Assembly (NCBI RefSeq): GCF_002135375.1
Contig: NZ_NEGH01000001.1
Coordinates: 1 to 64,000, forward strand
DNA: 64,000 nucleotides
Direction: 5' to 3'
DNA from: Acinetobacter sp. ANC 4558
GTDB lineage: Bacteria; Pseudomonadota; Gammaproteobacteria; Pseudomonadales; Moraxellaceae
Made by a program: the position numbers and the translations under genes. Each line of letters begins with the position of its first letter. Positions within the stretch are counted from its first letter, which is position 1. The notes beneath the pieces were generated by a model. That model was not told where the DNA came from and ran no database searches. It worked only from the letters and a program-made list of their open reading frames with translations. Shown one piece after another: positions 19,240-28,171 of this stretch.

Positions 19240-19515
19240 TTAACGTTTAGACTTCTTGTCAACACCGTGACCACGATAGGTACGAGTTGGCGCGAATTCA
19301 CCTAATTTATGACCAACCATATGTTCAGATACGATTACCGGAACATGGTTACGTCCATTATGTACAGAAATTGTTAAACCAACAAAATCCGGGAGGATCA
19401 TCGAACGACGCGACCAAGTTTTGATCGGCTTACGGTTATTAGCCGCGATTGCCGCTTCAACCTTAGCGAACAAGTGCGCATCGACGAATGGGCCTTTTTT
19501 CAGAGAACGAGGCAT
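19240..19515 (-). CDS. rpsS: 30S ribosomal protein S19
   Basis: A 91-residue 30S head protein, [15 protein letters not shown] at the start and [17 protein letters not shown] near the end. It pairs with S13 at the head and contacts 50S bridges. Located 19 bases after rplB. Confidence 0.98.
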   Translation of the reverse strand: MPRSLKKGPFVDAHLFAKVEAAIAANNRKPIKTWSRRSMILPDFVGLTISVHNGRNHVPVIVSEHMVGHKLGEFAPTRTYRGHGVDKKSKR

Positions 19516-19534
19516 TGTCAGATTCCTTTACTTG

Positions 19535-20359
19535 TTACTTAACGCGACGGTCGCGAATAATCATCTTAGTCGTACGCTTGTTGGTACGTGTCTTGTACCC
19601 TTTAGCTTTTTGACCCCATGGACTTACAGGTTGAATACCTTTATTACGCCCTTCACCACCACCATGCGGGTGATCAACTGGGTTCATAGCCATACCACGT
19701 ACGGTAGGACGAACGCCACGCCAGCGTGAAGCACCTGCTTTACCTAACGAACGTAAGTTGCTTTCTGAGTTAGAAACCTCACCCAGTACAGCACGGCACT
19801 CAACATGCACTTTACGCATTTCACCAGAACGTAGGCGAATGATTGCGTAAGAACCGTCACGACCCAACAACTGAGCAGAAGTACCAGCTGAACGTACTAA
19901 CTGTGCGCCCTTGCCAATTTTAAGCTCGATGTTGTGAATAGTAGAACCGATAGGTACGTTACGAAGTGGTAAACAGTTACCTGGACGAATTGGAGCATCG
20001 TTACCAGATTGCACTTTATCACCAGCGCGCACACCTTTAGGTGCAATAATATAACGACGCTCACCGTCAGCATATTTCAATAAAGCAATATGTGAAGTAC
20101 GGTTAGGATCGTATTCAATACGTTCAACTACAGCAGGAATGCCATCTTTGTTACGTTTGAAGTCAACAAGGCGATAGTGCTGCTTATGACCACCACCAAC
20201 GTGACGAGTAGTAATGTGACCGTTATTATTACGACCACCAGTACGTTTTTTAGCTTCTACCAACGGTGCATAAGGTGCGCCTTTGTGAAGGTGGTCATGA
20301 ACCACTTTCTCTACAAAGCGACGTCCCGGAGACGTTGGCTTACATTTTTGAATCGGCAT
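19535..20359 (-). CDS. rplB: 50S ribosomal protein L2
   Basis: A 274-residue primary 23S-binding protein needed for peptidyl transferase activity and subunit joining. The conserved segment [17 protein letters not shown] contains the essential histidine; a KOW-like domain precedes it. Located 11 bases after rplW. Confidence 0.98.
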   Translation of the reverse strand: MPIQKCKPTSPGRRFVEKVVHDHLHKGAPYAPLVEAKKRTGGRNNNGHITTRHVGGGHKQHYRLVDFKRNKDGIPAVVERIEYDPNRTSHIALLKYADGERRYIIAPKGVRAGDKVQSGNDAPIRPGNCLPLRNVPIGSTIHNIELKIGKGAQLVRSAGTSAQLLGRDGSYAIIRLRSGEMRKVHVECRAVLGEVSNSESNLRSLGKAGASRWRGVRPTVRGMAMNPVDHPHGGGEGRNKGIQPVSPWGQKAKGYKTRTNKRTTKMIIRDRRVK

Positions 20360-20370
20360 AAATTTCGTCC

Positions 20371-20691
20371 TTATTCCGCTGCGCTTTCAGCGGTATCGCC
20401 CAAGTCAGCCATTTCAACATCTTGGCCAGCTTTCAGGGTGACGTATGCTTTTTTAACATCAGAACGACGTCCTAATGTTTTACCAAAGCGCTTAGTCTTA
20501 CCTTTGGTGATTGTTGTATTTACTTTAACAACTTCTACACCAAACAATTGTTCAACAGCTTTTTTGATTTCAAGTTTGTTTGCACTTAATGCAACTTTAA
20601 ACACTTGAACACCAGCAGTCTCACCTAAAACTTGAGCTTTTTCTGAGAAAACAGGTCCTTGAAGGACTTGATATAAACGTTCGTTGTTCAT
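20371..20691 (-). CDS. rplW: 50S ribosomal protein L23
   Basis: A 106-residue exit-tunnel protein that docks trigger factor and [16 protein letters not shown] and [22 protein letters not shown] are typical. Its start overlaps the rplD stop by four bases. The C-terminus has a short acidic extension. Confidence 0.98.
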   Translation of the reverse strand: MNNERLYQVLQGPVFSEKAQVLGETAGVQVFKVALSANKLEIKKAVEQLFGVEVVKVNTTITKGKTKRFGKTLGRRSDVKKAYVTLKAGQDVEMADLGDTAESAAE

Positions 20692-21290
20692 CCGAGTTCT
20701 ACCTCAATTTTCTTAGCAGCAGCTACAGACATAACAACTTTATCGAACGCGATCAAGCTAACAGGATCAATTGCAGCAGCATCAACAACATCCACATGTG
20801 GAAGGTTGCGAGCAGCAAGATACAAGTTCTCATCAACAGCATCTGTAACGATCAATGCACGAGTTGCATTCAAGTCGTTAAGTTTTGCAAGCAATTCTTT
20901 AGTTTTTGGAGCTGCAACTGTAAACTCTTCAACTAAAACTAAGCGATCTTGACGAACAAGTTCAGCTAGGATGCATTGCATAGCACCGCGATACATTTTA
21001 CGGTTTACTTTTTGAGACCAGTCTTGTGGACGAGCTGCAAAAGTTTTACCACCGCCAACCCAAATCGGGCTACGAATAGAACCAGCACGAGCGCGGCCAG
21101 TACCTTTTTGACGGAACGGCTTTTTACCACCACCAGAAACGTCTGCACGTGATTTCTGAGCTTTTGAACCTTGACGACCACCAGCTAAATAAGCTGTAAC
21201 AACTTGGTGTACAAGAGCTTCATTGAATTCACGACCGAACGCAACTTCTGATAATTCAACAGCAGAGCCGGAAACAGTATTTAAATTCAC
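20688..21290 (-). CDS. rplD: 50S ribosomal protein L4
   Basis: A 200-residue protein with a tunnel-lining extended loop ([19 protein letters not shown]). In E. coli L4 also represses its own operon at the S10 leader. Located 11 bases after rplC; a structured leader is present upstream of rpsJ here, but L4 control is inferred only from that parallel. Confidence 0.98.
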   Translation of the reverse strand: MNLNTVSGSAVELSEVAFGREFNEALVHQVVTAYLAGGRQGSKAQKSRADVSGGGKKPFRQKGTGRARAGSIRSPIWVGGGKTFAARPQDWSQKVNRKMYRGAMQCILAELVRQDRLVLVEEFTVAAPKTKELLAKLNDLNATRALIVTDAVDENLYLAARNLPHVDVVDAAAIDPVSLIAFDKVVMSVAAAKKIEVELG

Positions 21291-21301
21291 GTTATTTCCC
21301 C

Positions 21302-21940
21302 TCAGGCCTTGATCGTAGGACGAACGATTACGTCGCCACCAGTAGCACCAGGAATCGCACCTTTAACAACAAGAACTGAACGCTCTGTGTCGATAGATAC
21401 AATTTCAAGACCCTGTACTGTTACGCGTTCAGCACCTAAATGGCCAGCCATTTTTTTGCCTTTGAACACGCGACCAGGAGTCTGGTTTTGACCAGTAGAA
21501 CCTAGAACACGGTGAGATACAGAGTTACCGTGAGTAGCGTCTTGAGTACGGAAGTTCCAACGTTTAACACCACCTTGGAAACCCTTACCTTTAGATTGTC
21601 CAGTTACGTCAACAACTTGACCAACTGCAAACAATTCAACTGTAAGCGTACCACCAACTTCACGACCTTCAAGATCAGCTTCTGTAGCACGAAATTCTTG
21701 AACTAAACGACCAGCAGCAACACCAGCTTTCGCAAAGTGACCTTTCTGAGCGTTAGTCACGCGAGATTCGCGACGTTCACCAGTAGTGATTTGAATCGCT
21801 TGATAACCATCAGTTTCAAGCGTTTTGATTTGTGTGATGCGGTTAGGATCAACCTCAATCACTGTTACAGGCACAGAAACACCAGCATCTGTAAAGATAC
21901 GTGTCATACCGCACTTGCGACCGACTAAACCAATAGCCAT
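21302..21940 (-). CDS. rplC: 50S ribosomal protein L3
   Basis: A 212-residue primary 23S-binding protein reaching the peptidyl transferase centre. [20 protein letters not shown] contains the glutamine that PrmB methylates in E. coli. The frame could start six bases earlier (ATG at 21946), but the conserved start MAIGLVGRK and the AGAGG site favour 21940. Located 60 bases after rpsJ. Confidence 0.97.
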   Translation of the reverse strand: MAIGLVGRKCGMTRIFTDAGVSVPVTVIEVDPNRITQIKTLETDGYQAIQITTGERRESRVTNAQKGHFAKAGVAAGRLVQEFRATEADLEGREVGGTLTVELFAVGQVVDVTGQSKGKGFQGGVKRWNFRTQDATHGNSVSHRVLGSTGQNQTPGRVFKGKKMAGHLGAERVTVQGLEIVSIDTERSVLVVKGAIPGATGGDVIVRPTIKA

Positions 21941-22000
21941 GTGCATAAACCTCTAAAAAAGCGGCCTAATTAACTTAGAGTGTTAATTAACCCGAAAGCC

Positions 22001-22312
22001 TTAACCCAAAGCGATCTGAACATCAACACCAGCTGCTAGATCTAATTTCATCAATGCATCTACAGTTTTGTCTGTAGGTTGAACGATATCGATCAAACGC
22101 TTATATGTGCGGATTTCATATTGGTCACGCGCATCTTTGTTTACGTGTGGTGATGTTAAAACGTTAAAACGTTCGATGCGAGTTGGCATCGGAATTGGAC
22201 CACAAACTTGTGCGCCAGTACGTTTTGCTGTTTCTACGATCTCTTGAGCAGATTGATCAATTAAACGATGATCAAAAGACTTAAGACGGATACGAATTCT
22301 CTGGTTAGACAT
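22001..22312 (-). CDS. rpsJ: 30S ribosomal protein S10
   Basis: A 103-residue 30S head protein that also works as the antitermination factor Nus[20 protein letters not shown] marks the true start; the frame extends to 22348 but that part is leader RNA. Ribosome-binding site GGAG lies nine bases upstream. It is the first gene of the supercluster. Confidence 0.98.
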
Positions 22313-22480
22313 ACCAGTTAACTCCAAGCCAAATATATAAAGAATCACCCTTGACGCATCTCACCTCACTTTATTAAGGTCAGTGTCAAGAGCAGTGAGT
22401 TATCACTAAGGTCATGATCGATGCCACGACTGTAACGATGTCAGCTACTTTCTTCGCAGCTAACCCCCTTATATAAAGGG
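22313..22480 (-). promoter_or_regulatory. Structured leader of the S10 operon
   Basis: About 168 nt lie between the likely transcription start and the rpsJ start codon. On the minus strand they contain GTTAGCT/AGCTGAC (22464-22440), AGTGA-TAAC-TCACT and an outer stem CTTGAC/GTCAAG (22390-22350). E. coli has a leader of similar length controlled by L4; whether L4 acts here is unknown. Confidence 0.5.
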
Positions 22481-22486
22481 TCGCCC

Positions 22487-22515
22487 ATTATAGCTATTGT
22501 TTATTGCATAAGCAA
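22487..22515 (-). promoter_or_regulatory. S10 operon promoter
   Basis: On the minus strand TTGCTT (22515-22510), a 17-base spacer and a perfect TATAAT (22492-22487), followed by a GC-containing start region (GGGCGACCC). This is the best promoter before rpsJ and would drive the whole supercluster. Confidence 0.8.
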
Positions 22516-22582
22516 ACCTATTTTACCTTTTTTCACTATTATTTGATTTTCCGTCTTGTTTGTTTTATAAACAAAAAAATAT

Positions 22583-23317
22583 TTATACCTCTAGTTTCAA
22601 AACATAGGCTACCGCTTGTTTTAATATTTGATTTCCAACAATAAATTGGCAATCTTCAGTTTTTTTCAACGAGATAAAATCTTGCACATATGCTCCTGAA
22701 AATAATGCCAACTCTTCATCATTTTCCAGAAACAGTTTTAAAACCTTTGCTGTCATTTCTGGGTGGAATTGAAAACCTAGCACATTTGTTCCAATTTGGT
22801 ACATTTGATTGCGACAAACATGATTTTCTGCCAAATGAATTGCACCTTTCGGAATTTCAAATGTCTCACTATGCCATTGCATCACATTAAATACCTCTGG
22901 AAGCTTAAAACACTGTTCTGGAACAGAGTTTTTTCGATAGACCTGTGTCCATCCTAATTCTTGTTCAGGATTTCGACTCACCGCAGCACCAAGCGTATTT
23001 GCAATGAGTTGCCCCCCAAAACACAAGCCAATCACTGGTTTCCCCAATGCTAAATATCGTCTCAACCACCTTTTTTCTATTTTTAACCAAGGATAATTAG
23101 CCTCGTCATTCACACTCATTGTCCCTCCCATTATAATCAATAAGTCGACTTCACTTAGCTCAGGTAATGCTTCTATTTCCAATGAGTGATCTAAAGGTAA
23201 TGCAAAAAATTCTGTTGCTGTAATTTGTGCATTCATTTGCTGAAGATACTCAAAGCAACCACCAAATCCCTCTCCAGCAATATGTTGAAAATAATGCACT
23301 TTTAATTTTGCCTTCAT
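22583..23317 (-). CDS. Class I glutamine amidotransferase-like protein
   Basis: A 244-residue protein with the GATase1 fold of the GMP-synthase-like type. The nucleophile elbow GLCFGGQ places Cys99; GFQFHPE places His185 and Glu187, so the catalytic triad is complete. GGTMSVND near residue 64 is the oxyanion region. Such stand-alone amidotransferases have various or unknown acceptors; some hydrolyse gamma-glutamyl compounds. It is divergent from the MetC-like gene, with 150 bases between starts. Confidence 0.85.
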   Translation of the reverse strand: MKAKLKVHYFQHIAGEGFGGCFEYLQQMNAQITATEFFALPLDHSLEIEALPELSEVDLLIIMGGTMSVNDEANYPWLKIEKRWLRRYLALGKPVIGLCFGGQLIANTLGAAVSRNPEQELGWTQVYRKNSVPEQCFKLPEVFNVMQWHSETFEIPKGAIHLAENHVCRNQMYQIGTNVLGFQFHPEMTAKVLKLFLENDEELALFSGAYVQDFISLKKTEDCQFIVGNQILKQAVAYVLKLEV

Positions 23318-23467
23318 GTACTTGCCTATTTTTATTTGTCTTATAGAACGACGTGCAAAATTGAAGCCAGTTTTATCTCTATTTTTACAGAATTTTATCT
23401 TTCCTTTACCAATCTATTGTGGTTTTCTTTTAAGCTTAATTTATTGAATTATTTTAAAGAGTTTAAT

Positions 23468-24658
23468 GTGAAAATCTCTCCACAAACACAGCTTATTCAT
23501 GCACCAAGATTAGCACCTCAGTACGTCTCTACAATTCAACCTCCACTATTTCGTGCTTCGACCATTATTTTTGAAAATACTAACGCACTATTTAATCGCC
23601 ATTGGACAGATCAATATGACTATAGTTATGGCACACACGGCACACCAACAACCTTTACACTAGGTGATAATATTGCACGTATTGAGGGCGGAAAATATTG
23701 CCTACTTGCACCTAGTGGTTTATCCGCAATTAATTTGGTCAATTCATGTTTTCTAAGTCATGGCGATGAGGTTTGGGTTGCAGATAACATTTATGGTCCA
23801 AATATGGAGCATCTACTTAATCTTAAAAATCGTTATGGCATTCAAGTAAAAGTTTACAATCCCCTTGATGTCGATTCATTTACGCCAAGCAGTAAAACTA
23901 AACTTCTTTGGTTAGAAGCAGCAGGATCCGTCACTTTAGAATTTCCCAATTTAATCGGATTGGTCAAAAAAGCAAAAGCACAAAATATTCTGACTGCCAT
24001 TGACAACACTTGGGGAGCAGGTATTGCCTTTAATGCTTTCAATTTTGGCGCAGAACACCTCAGTATAGACATTTCTGTACATGCACTCACCAAATATCCA
24101 AGTGGCGGCGGTGATATTCTCATGGGTTCAGTTGTCACTAACAATCTAGAACTTCACCACAAACTCTTCCGCACTCATGCCATTCAAGGAATTAGCATTT
24201 CAGGAGATGATGCTGCGCAAATTCAACGTAGCCTTTCATCCATGCAGCTACGTTATGAACATCAATCACAAAGTGCACTAAAATTACTAAACTGGTTAAA
24301 AAAACAACAACACTTTACACAAGTACTTCACCCTGCGGATCAAGACTCTGCTGGACATAAATATTGGAAAGAAGTGTGCCCCAATGCACATAGCGCAGGA
24401 CTCGTTAGTGTCATTTTTGATGAAAAATATACCCTTAATGATATTCGTCAATTTTGTGATGCATTAACCTTGTTTAAAATTGGTTTTAGCTGGGGTGGTC
24501 CTGTCAGCCTAGTCATGCTATATCGTTTAAAGGATATACGCACATTAGCAACAGCACATTTAAAAACAGGAATTCTTGTTCGTTTTTGCATAGGACTAGA
24601 ACATCCTGAAGATTTAATTCATGATATTGAAAAAGCACTTTTAACACTCGATTCGTAA
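23468..24658 (+). CDS. MetC-type trans-sulfuration enzyme (cystathionine beta-lyase-like)
   Basis: A 396-residue PLP-dependent fold-type I protein of the Cys/Met metabolism family. Lys209 in SVHALTKYPSGGG is the PLP lysine, Asp179 in AIDNTWG binds the pyridine nitrogen, and SYGTHGTPT is the typical phosphate and subunit-contact loop. MetC splits cystathionine to homocysteine, ammonia and pyruvate, but specificity inside this family cannot be read from sequence. The frame is open to 23336; I chose the GTG at 23468 because AAAGAG precedes it and the homologous region begins there. The HerA-like gene follows 25 bases later. Confidence 0.83.
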   Translation: MKISPQTQLIHAPRLAPQYVSTIQPPLFRASTIIFENTNALFNRHWTDQYDYSYGTHGTPTTFTLGDNIARIEGGKYCLLAPSGLSAINLVNSCFLSHGDEVWVADNIYGPNMEHLLNLKNRYGIQVKVYNPLDVDSFTPSSKTKLLWLEAAGSVTLEFPNLIGLVKKAKAQNILTAIDNTWGAGIAFNAFNFGAEHLSIDISVHALTKYPSGGGDILMGSVVTNNLELHHKLFRTHAIQGISISGDDAAQIQRSLSSMQLRYEHQSQSALKLLNWLKKQQHFTQVLHPADQDSAGHKYWKEVCPNAHSAGLVSVIFDEKYTLNDIRQFCDALTLFKIGFSWGGPVSLVMLYRLKDIRTLATAHLKTGILVRFCIGLEHPEDLIHDIEKALLTLDS

Positions 24659-24683
24659 TAATTAAAATGACGAGGATATCGCG

Positions 24684-26201
24684 ATGGGAACACCAATTAT
24701 CATTGCAAAAAATGCTGTAGATACAACTAAAAATATTACTTTACATTCTGAGTTTGCAAACCGACATGGCTTAATCGCAGGGGCTACAGGTACAGGAAAA
24801 ACTGTCACTTTAAAAGTACTAGCGGAAAGCTTTTCTAGGCTTGGTGTTCCCGTTTTTCTTGCAGATGCAAAAGGAGATGTTTCTAGTCTTGCTCAGGCAG
24901 GGGAAAGCAGTACAAAATTTGAAGATCGACTAAAAAAACTCAATATTGATTCTATTCCATTTACTGCTTCACCTGTGGTTTTTTGGGACCTTTTTGCTGA
25001 ACAAGGTCACCCTATTCGAACCACAATCTCAGAGATTGGCCCTCTTTTGCTTTCACGAATTTTAAATTTAAATGACACTCAAGAAGGCGTGTTATCTGCT
25101 GTCTTTCGAATTGCAGATGATCAAGGCCTATTGCTCATTGATTTTAAAGATTTAAAAGCAATGTTGACGTATGTCAGTGAAAATACCGCCAAATTTAAAA
25201 CTGAATACGGCAATCTCTCCCCTGCCAGCCTAGGTGCAATTCAACGTAATTTACTTGCTTTAGCAGATCAAGGTGGCGCTCAGTTTTTTGGAGAACCCGC
25301 ACTCAATATTCTTGATTTCATTCAAACAGATCCTCAAGGTCGTGGGGTAATCAACATCTTAGCTGCCGATAAGTTAATGAATACCCCAAAACTTTATGCA
25401 ACATTTTTATTATGGATGCTGTCTGAACTCTTTGAACAACTTCCGGAAGTTGGCGATATTGATCAACCTAAATTAGTGTTCTTTTTTGATGAAGCCCACT
25501 TACTTTTTGACAATGCAAGCTCCGCCTTACAACAAAAAATTGAGCAAGTTGTTCGTCTTATTCGTTCAAAAGGCGTGGGCATTTATTTCGTTACCCAAAG
25601 CCCTCTCGACTTACCTGAAAGTGTATTAGGACAGCTTGGTAATCGCATACAACACGCCTTACGTGCATTTACCCCAAAAGATCAAAAAGCAGTAAAAACA
25701 GCCGCTGAAACCTTTCGTGCAAACCCCGAGTTTAAAATTGACCAAGTGATTACCGAACTCGCTGTTGGTGAAGCACTCATTAGCTGCTTAGACGAACAAG
25801 GCATTCCTCAAGTTGTGGAGCGAGGATGGATATTACCCCCTTATTCATCATTCACCCCCATCTATCCAGAACAACGTCAACACCTGATTCAACACAGTGT
25901 TATTGCTGGCGTGTATGAAACGACAATTGATCGTGAAAGTGCTTTTGAATGCTTGCAAATAAAAGCCACTGAACTGCAACAGCAAACAATTCAAGAAGAA
26001 CAAGATAAAATTCAAGCCAAAGAACAAGAACGCTTAGTACGTGAACAACAGAAAGAAACTGAACGTAATGCAAAACAACGAGAAAAACTCACCCAAGATA
26101 TTGTTGGTACTTTTGCTAAAAGTGCCGCGAGAAGCTTAGGTGGCAGTACTGGACAAAAAATTATCCGTGGATTACTTGGCTCATTATTTGGGAAAAAATA
26201 G
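24684..26201 (+). CDS. HerA-like P-loop ATPase (DUF853/YjgR family)
   Basis: A 505-residue ATPase of the HerA/FtsK-related superfamily. Walker A is GATGTGKT at residues 33-40, Walker B is LVFFFDEAH near residue 270, and a VTQSP segment (about 306-310) is a sensor-like motif. The C-terminal 90 residues are a charged coiled-coil-like stretch rich in Glu, Gln and Lys. YjgR-type proteins are widespread and their role is not settled. Ribosome-binding site GAGG precedes the ATG. It may be cotranscribed with the MetC-like gene. Confidence 0.85.
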   Translation: MGTPIIIAKNAVDTTKNITLHSEFANRHGLIAGATGTGKTVTLKVLAESFSRLGVPVFLADAKGDVSSLAQAGESSTKFEDRLKKLNIDSIPFTASPVVFWDLFAEQGHPIRTTISEIGPLLLSRILNLNDTQEGVLSAVFRIADDQGLLLIDFKDLKAMLTYVSENTAKFKTEYGNLSPASLGAIQRNLLALADQGGAQFFGEPALNILDFIQTDPQGRGVINILAADKLMNTPKLYATFLLWMLSELFEQLPEVGDIDQPKLVFFFDEAHLLFDNASSALQQKIEQVVRLIRSKGVGIYFVTQSPLDLPESVLGQLGNRIQHALRAFTPKDQKAVKTAAETFRANPEFKIDQVITELAVGEALISCLDEQGIPQVVERGWILPPYSSFTPIYPEQRQHLIQHSVIAGVYETTIDRESAFECLQIKATELQQQTIQEEQDKIQAKEQERLVREQQKETERNAKQREKLTQDIVGTFAKSAARSLGGSTGQKIIRGLLGSLFGKK

Positions 26202-26277
26202 CGCAACTTCGCTTAAATTTTTCAAGTTTTCAGCGATGAAACAAGCTCATATTTCACATTTTTTATGCCATTTTTAT

Positions 26278-26300
26278 AACATGTATTGCAAATACATCTT
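26278..26300 (+). promoter_or_regulatory. NsrR box 1 upstream of hmp
   Basis: A 23-base near-palindrome beginning AACATGTATT and ending AAATACATCTT, close to the NsrR consensus of two 11-base half-sites in inverted orientation. Its centre lies 25 bases from that of box 2. Confidence 0.75.
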
Positions 26301-26314
26301 ATAACATGTATTTT
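26286..26314 (+). promoter_or_regulatory. Candidate hmp promoter inside the NsrR boxes
   Basis: TTGCAA (26286-26291), 17 bases and TATTTT (26309-26314). The -35 element lies within box 1 and the -10 within box 2, so bound NsrR would block RNA polymerase. Confidence 0.5.
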
Positions 26315-26325
26315 AAATACATGTT
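26303..26325 (+). promoter_or_regulatory. NsrR box 2 upstream of hmp
   Basis: A perfect 23-base inverted repeat, AACATGTATTT on the left and AAATACATGTT on the right around one base. It ends 27 bases before the hmp ATG. The nsrR gene lies just behind hmp, which supports the assignment. Confidence 0.8.
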
Positions 26326-26352
26326 ATAAATAACAAGTATGAGACATCTATT

Positions 26353-27561
26353 ATGAATCCACAACAAATTGATCTTGTAAAAGCTACTGTTCCTGTTCTA
26401 CGTGAAAATGGAGTTGCCTTAACGAGTTATTTTTATAATCGAATGCTCAGCAATAACCCAGATTTAAAAGAAACATTTAATATGGGACATCAACGTAGTG
26501 GCGCTCAAGCTCAGGCATTAGCAAATGCAGTTTTGGCATATGCTGAAAATATTGAAGACCCATCTGTACTTCTTCCAGTTGTGGAGCTTATTGCTCACAA
26601 GCATGTTAGTTTAAATATTCAAGCACCCGATTACAGTATTGTTGGAGAAAACCTACTGCGCTCGATCAGTGAAGTTCTGAATATCTCGATGGAAGATCCA
26701 CTCATCGATGCTTGGGCGCAAGCATATGGACAATTAGCAGATTTATTTATTACCACAGAAAAAACCATTTATGATCAACACCAACAAACCAAGGGCAGTT
26801 GGTTGGGATGGCGTCATTTTAAAATTGCGAAAAAAATACAAGAAAGCAGTGAAATTACTTCATTTTACCTACAACCTACAGATGGTGGAGATTTACCTCA
26901 ATATGAGGCAGGTCAATACATTTCAGTACGTGTATTTGTTGAAGAACTCGGTTTGAAACAACCGCGCCAATATACATTATCTACCAGCTCGCAAACTGAC
27001 TATCTTCGAATTTCAGTTAAGCGCGAAGATCAAAAAGATGATCTCGTTGCTGGTTGGGTTTCAAATACGCTTCACAATCTAAATGAAGGTGCAGAAATTG
27101 AAGTATCTGCACCGACTGGTAACTTCTTCTTAGTCAATCAAAATAAACCAAACGTATTTATTAGTGGTGGTGTTGGATTAACACCAATGGTTGCAATGCT
27201 CAATCAACTCGTCACACAAGATATTCCTCAACCTGTCACGTTTATTCATGCCTGTCGAAGTAAACTTGTTCATGCAATGAAACAACATATTCATGATTTA
27301 AAAGAGAAGTACACAAATCTTAAAACAGTTACTGCGTATGAGCATCCTTATGGAAATGATCAACATGGTAAGGATTATGACCTATCTGGTCGTTTAGATC
27401 TAAGTGCCATTGATAGCACTTTACTCTCTCCACAAGCAGATTATTATCTCTGTGGACCAATACCATTTATGGCTGAACAACATAAAAAGCTAATTGCGCT
27501 TGGTATTCCCGCTGAAAATATCTACAGTGAAGCGTTTGGTACTGGTGGTGTTCAGCACTAA
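26353..27561 (+). CDS. hmp: Flavohemoprotein, nitric oxide dioxygenase
   Basis: A 402-residue cytoplasmic enzyme that uses NAD(P)H and oxygen to turn nitric oxide into nitrate. Residues 1-140 are the globin domain, with the proximal heme histidine at position 84 (AHKHVSL); 150-255 are the FAD domain with RQYTLS; the rest is the NAD domain with SGGVGLTPM and YYLCGPIPFM. Two NsrR boxes lie over the promoter, and the NsrR gene follows, so NO relieves repression. Confidence 0.96.
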   Translation: MNPQQIDLVKATVPVLRENGVALTSYFYNRMLSNNPDLKETFNMGHQRSGAQAQALANAVLAYAENIEDPSVLLPVVELIAHKHVSLNIQAPDYSIVGENLLRSISEVLNISMEDPLIDAWAQAYGQLADLFITTEKTIYDQHQQTKGSWLGWRHFKIAKKIQESSEITSFYLQPTDGGDLPQYEAGQYISVRVFVEELGLKQPRQYTLSTSSQTDYLRISVKREDQKDDLVAGWVSNTLHNLNEGAEIEVSAPTGNFFLVNQNKPNVFISGGVGLTPMVAMLNQLVTQDIPQPVTFIHACRSKLVHAMKQHIHDLKEKYTNLKTVTAYEHPYGNDQHGKDYDLSGRLDLSAIDSTLLSPQADYYLCGPIPFMAEQHKKLIALGIPAENIYSEAFGTGGVQH

Positions 27562-27589
27562 CGATCTTAAGCCTACTGAAATGGTAAGC

Positions 27590-27618
27590 AGGTTAGTTTA
27601 GTTATGCTAAACTAACCT
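27590..27618 (+). terminator. Long hairpin between hmp and nsrR
   Basis: AGGTTAGTTTAG, a five-base loop TTATG and CTAAACTAACCT form a perfect 12-pair stem, followed by TAGTTTTG. It can terminate hmp, but the T tract is short, and a TATGCT element in its centre might be an nsrR -10 box, so an operator role is possible. Confidence 0.5.
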
Positions 27619-27651
27619 TAGTTTTGTCATCTTTACAACATCAATATTGTC

Positions 27652-28089
27652 ATGCAGCTAAATAAATTTACCGACTACGCTTTACGGATTTTGATGTATA
27701 TTGCGCAACCTAGAAAAACTCCCTACACCATTGCCGAAATTGCTCAAGCTTTACAAGTTTCACAAAATCATCTCGTTAAAATTGTACATTTCATGGGAAA
27801 ACAAAACCTACTTATTACCACGCGCGGTAAAGGTGGTGGAATTCAACTCAATCCCGCAGCACAGCAATTAAAATTAGGGCAAATTGTTCGTACTTTACAA
27901 GGTGAAACTGCCATTGTTGAATGCAATACACCGCCGTGTGTATTTCGTGGTCAATGTGGATTAAAAGGGATTTTAGACCAAGCACTTGAACAATTTTATA
28001 TCTACCTAGATCAGTACACATTAAGTGACGTATTAGCACCTTCAAGCCCCCCTAACTCTCCTTTATTGATTAATTTAGTTAATCTTTAA
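27652..28089 (+). CDS. nsrR: Rrf2 family nitric oxide-sensing repressor NsrR
   Basis: A 145-residue Rrf2-type regulator. A winged helix occupies residues 1-80 (MQLNKFTDYALRILMYIA; SQNHLVKIVH is the recognition helix). Cys91, Cys96 and Cys102 stand at the same positions as the iron-sulfur ligands of E. coli NsrR, which separates it from IscR. NO destroys the cluster and releases DNA. It lies 90 bases behind hmp, its probable main target. Confidence 0.93.
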   Translation: MQLNKFTDYALRILMYIAQPRKTPYTIAEIAQALQVSQNHLVKIVHFMGKQNLLITTRGKGGGIQLNPAAQQLKLGQIVRTLQGETAIVECNTPPCVFRGQCGLKGILDQALEQFYIYLDQYTLSDVLAPSSPPNSPLLINLVNL

Positions 28090-28171
28090 TACTCTTTTCT
28101 GTTCAATATTCGCTTGCTTAGGCGACTTCATTTATAATAGAAGTTTGTAGAATATAAATTGAAGTTAAGTT

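Noticed and set aside
22385..22395. TTGACA element inside the S10 leader as a second promoter
   Set aside because: No -10 element is found 15-19 bases downstream; the bases are part of a leader stem.
23336..23467. Longer N-terminus for the MetC-like protein
   Set aside because: The extra 44 residues are hydrophobic and unlike the family, and the GTG at 23468 has its own ribosome-binding site.
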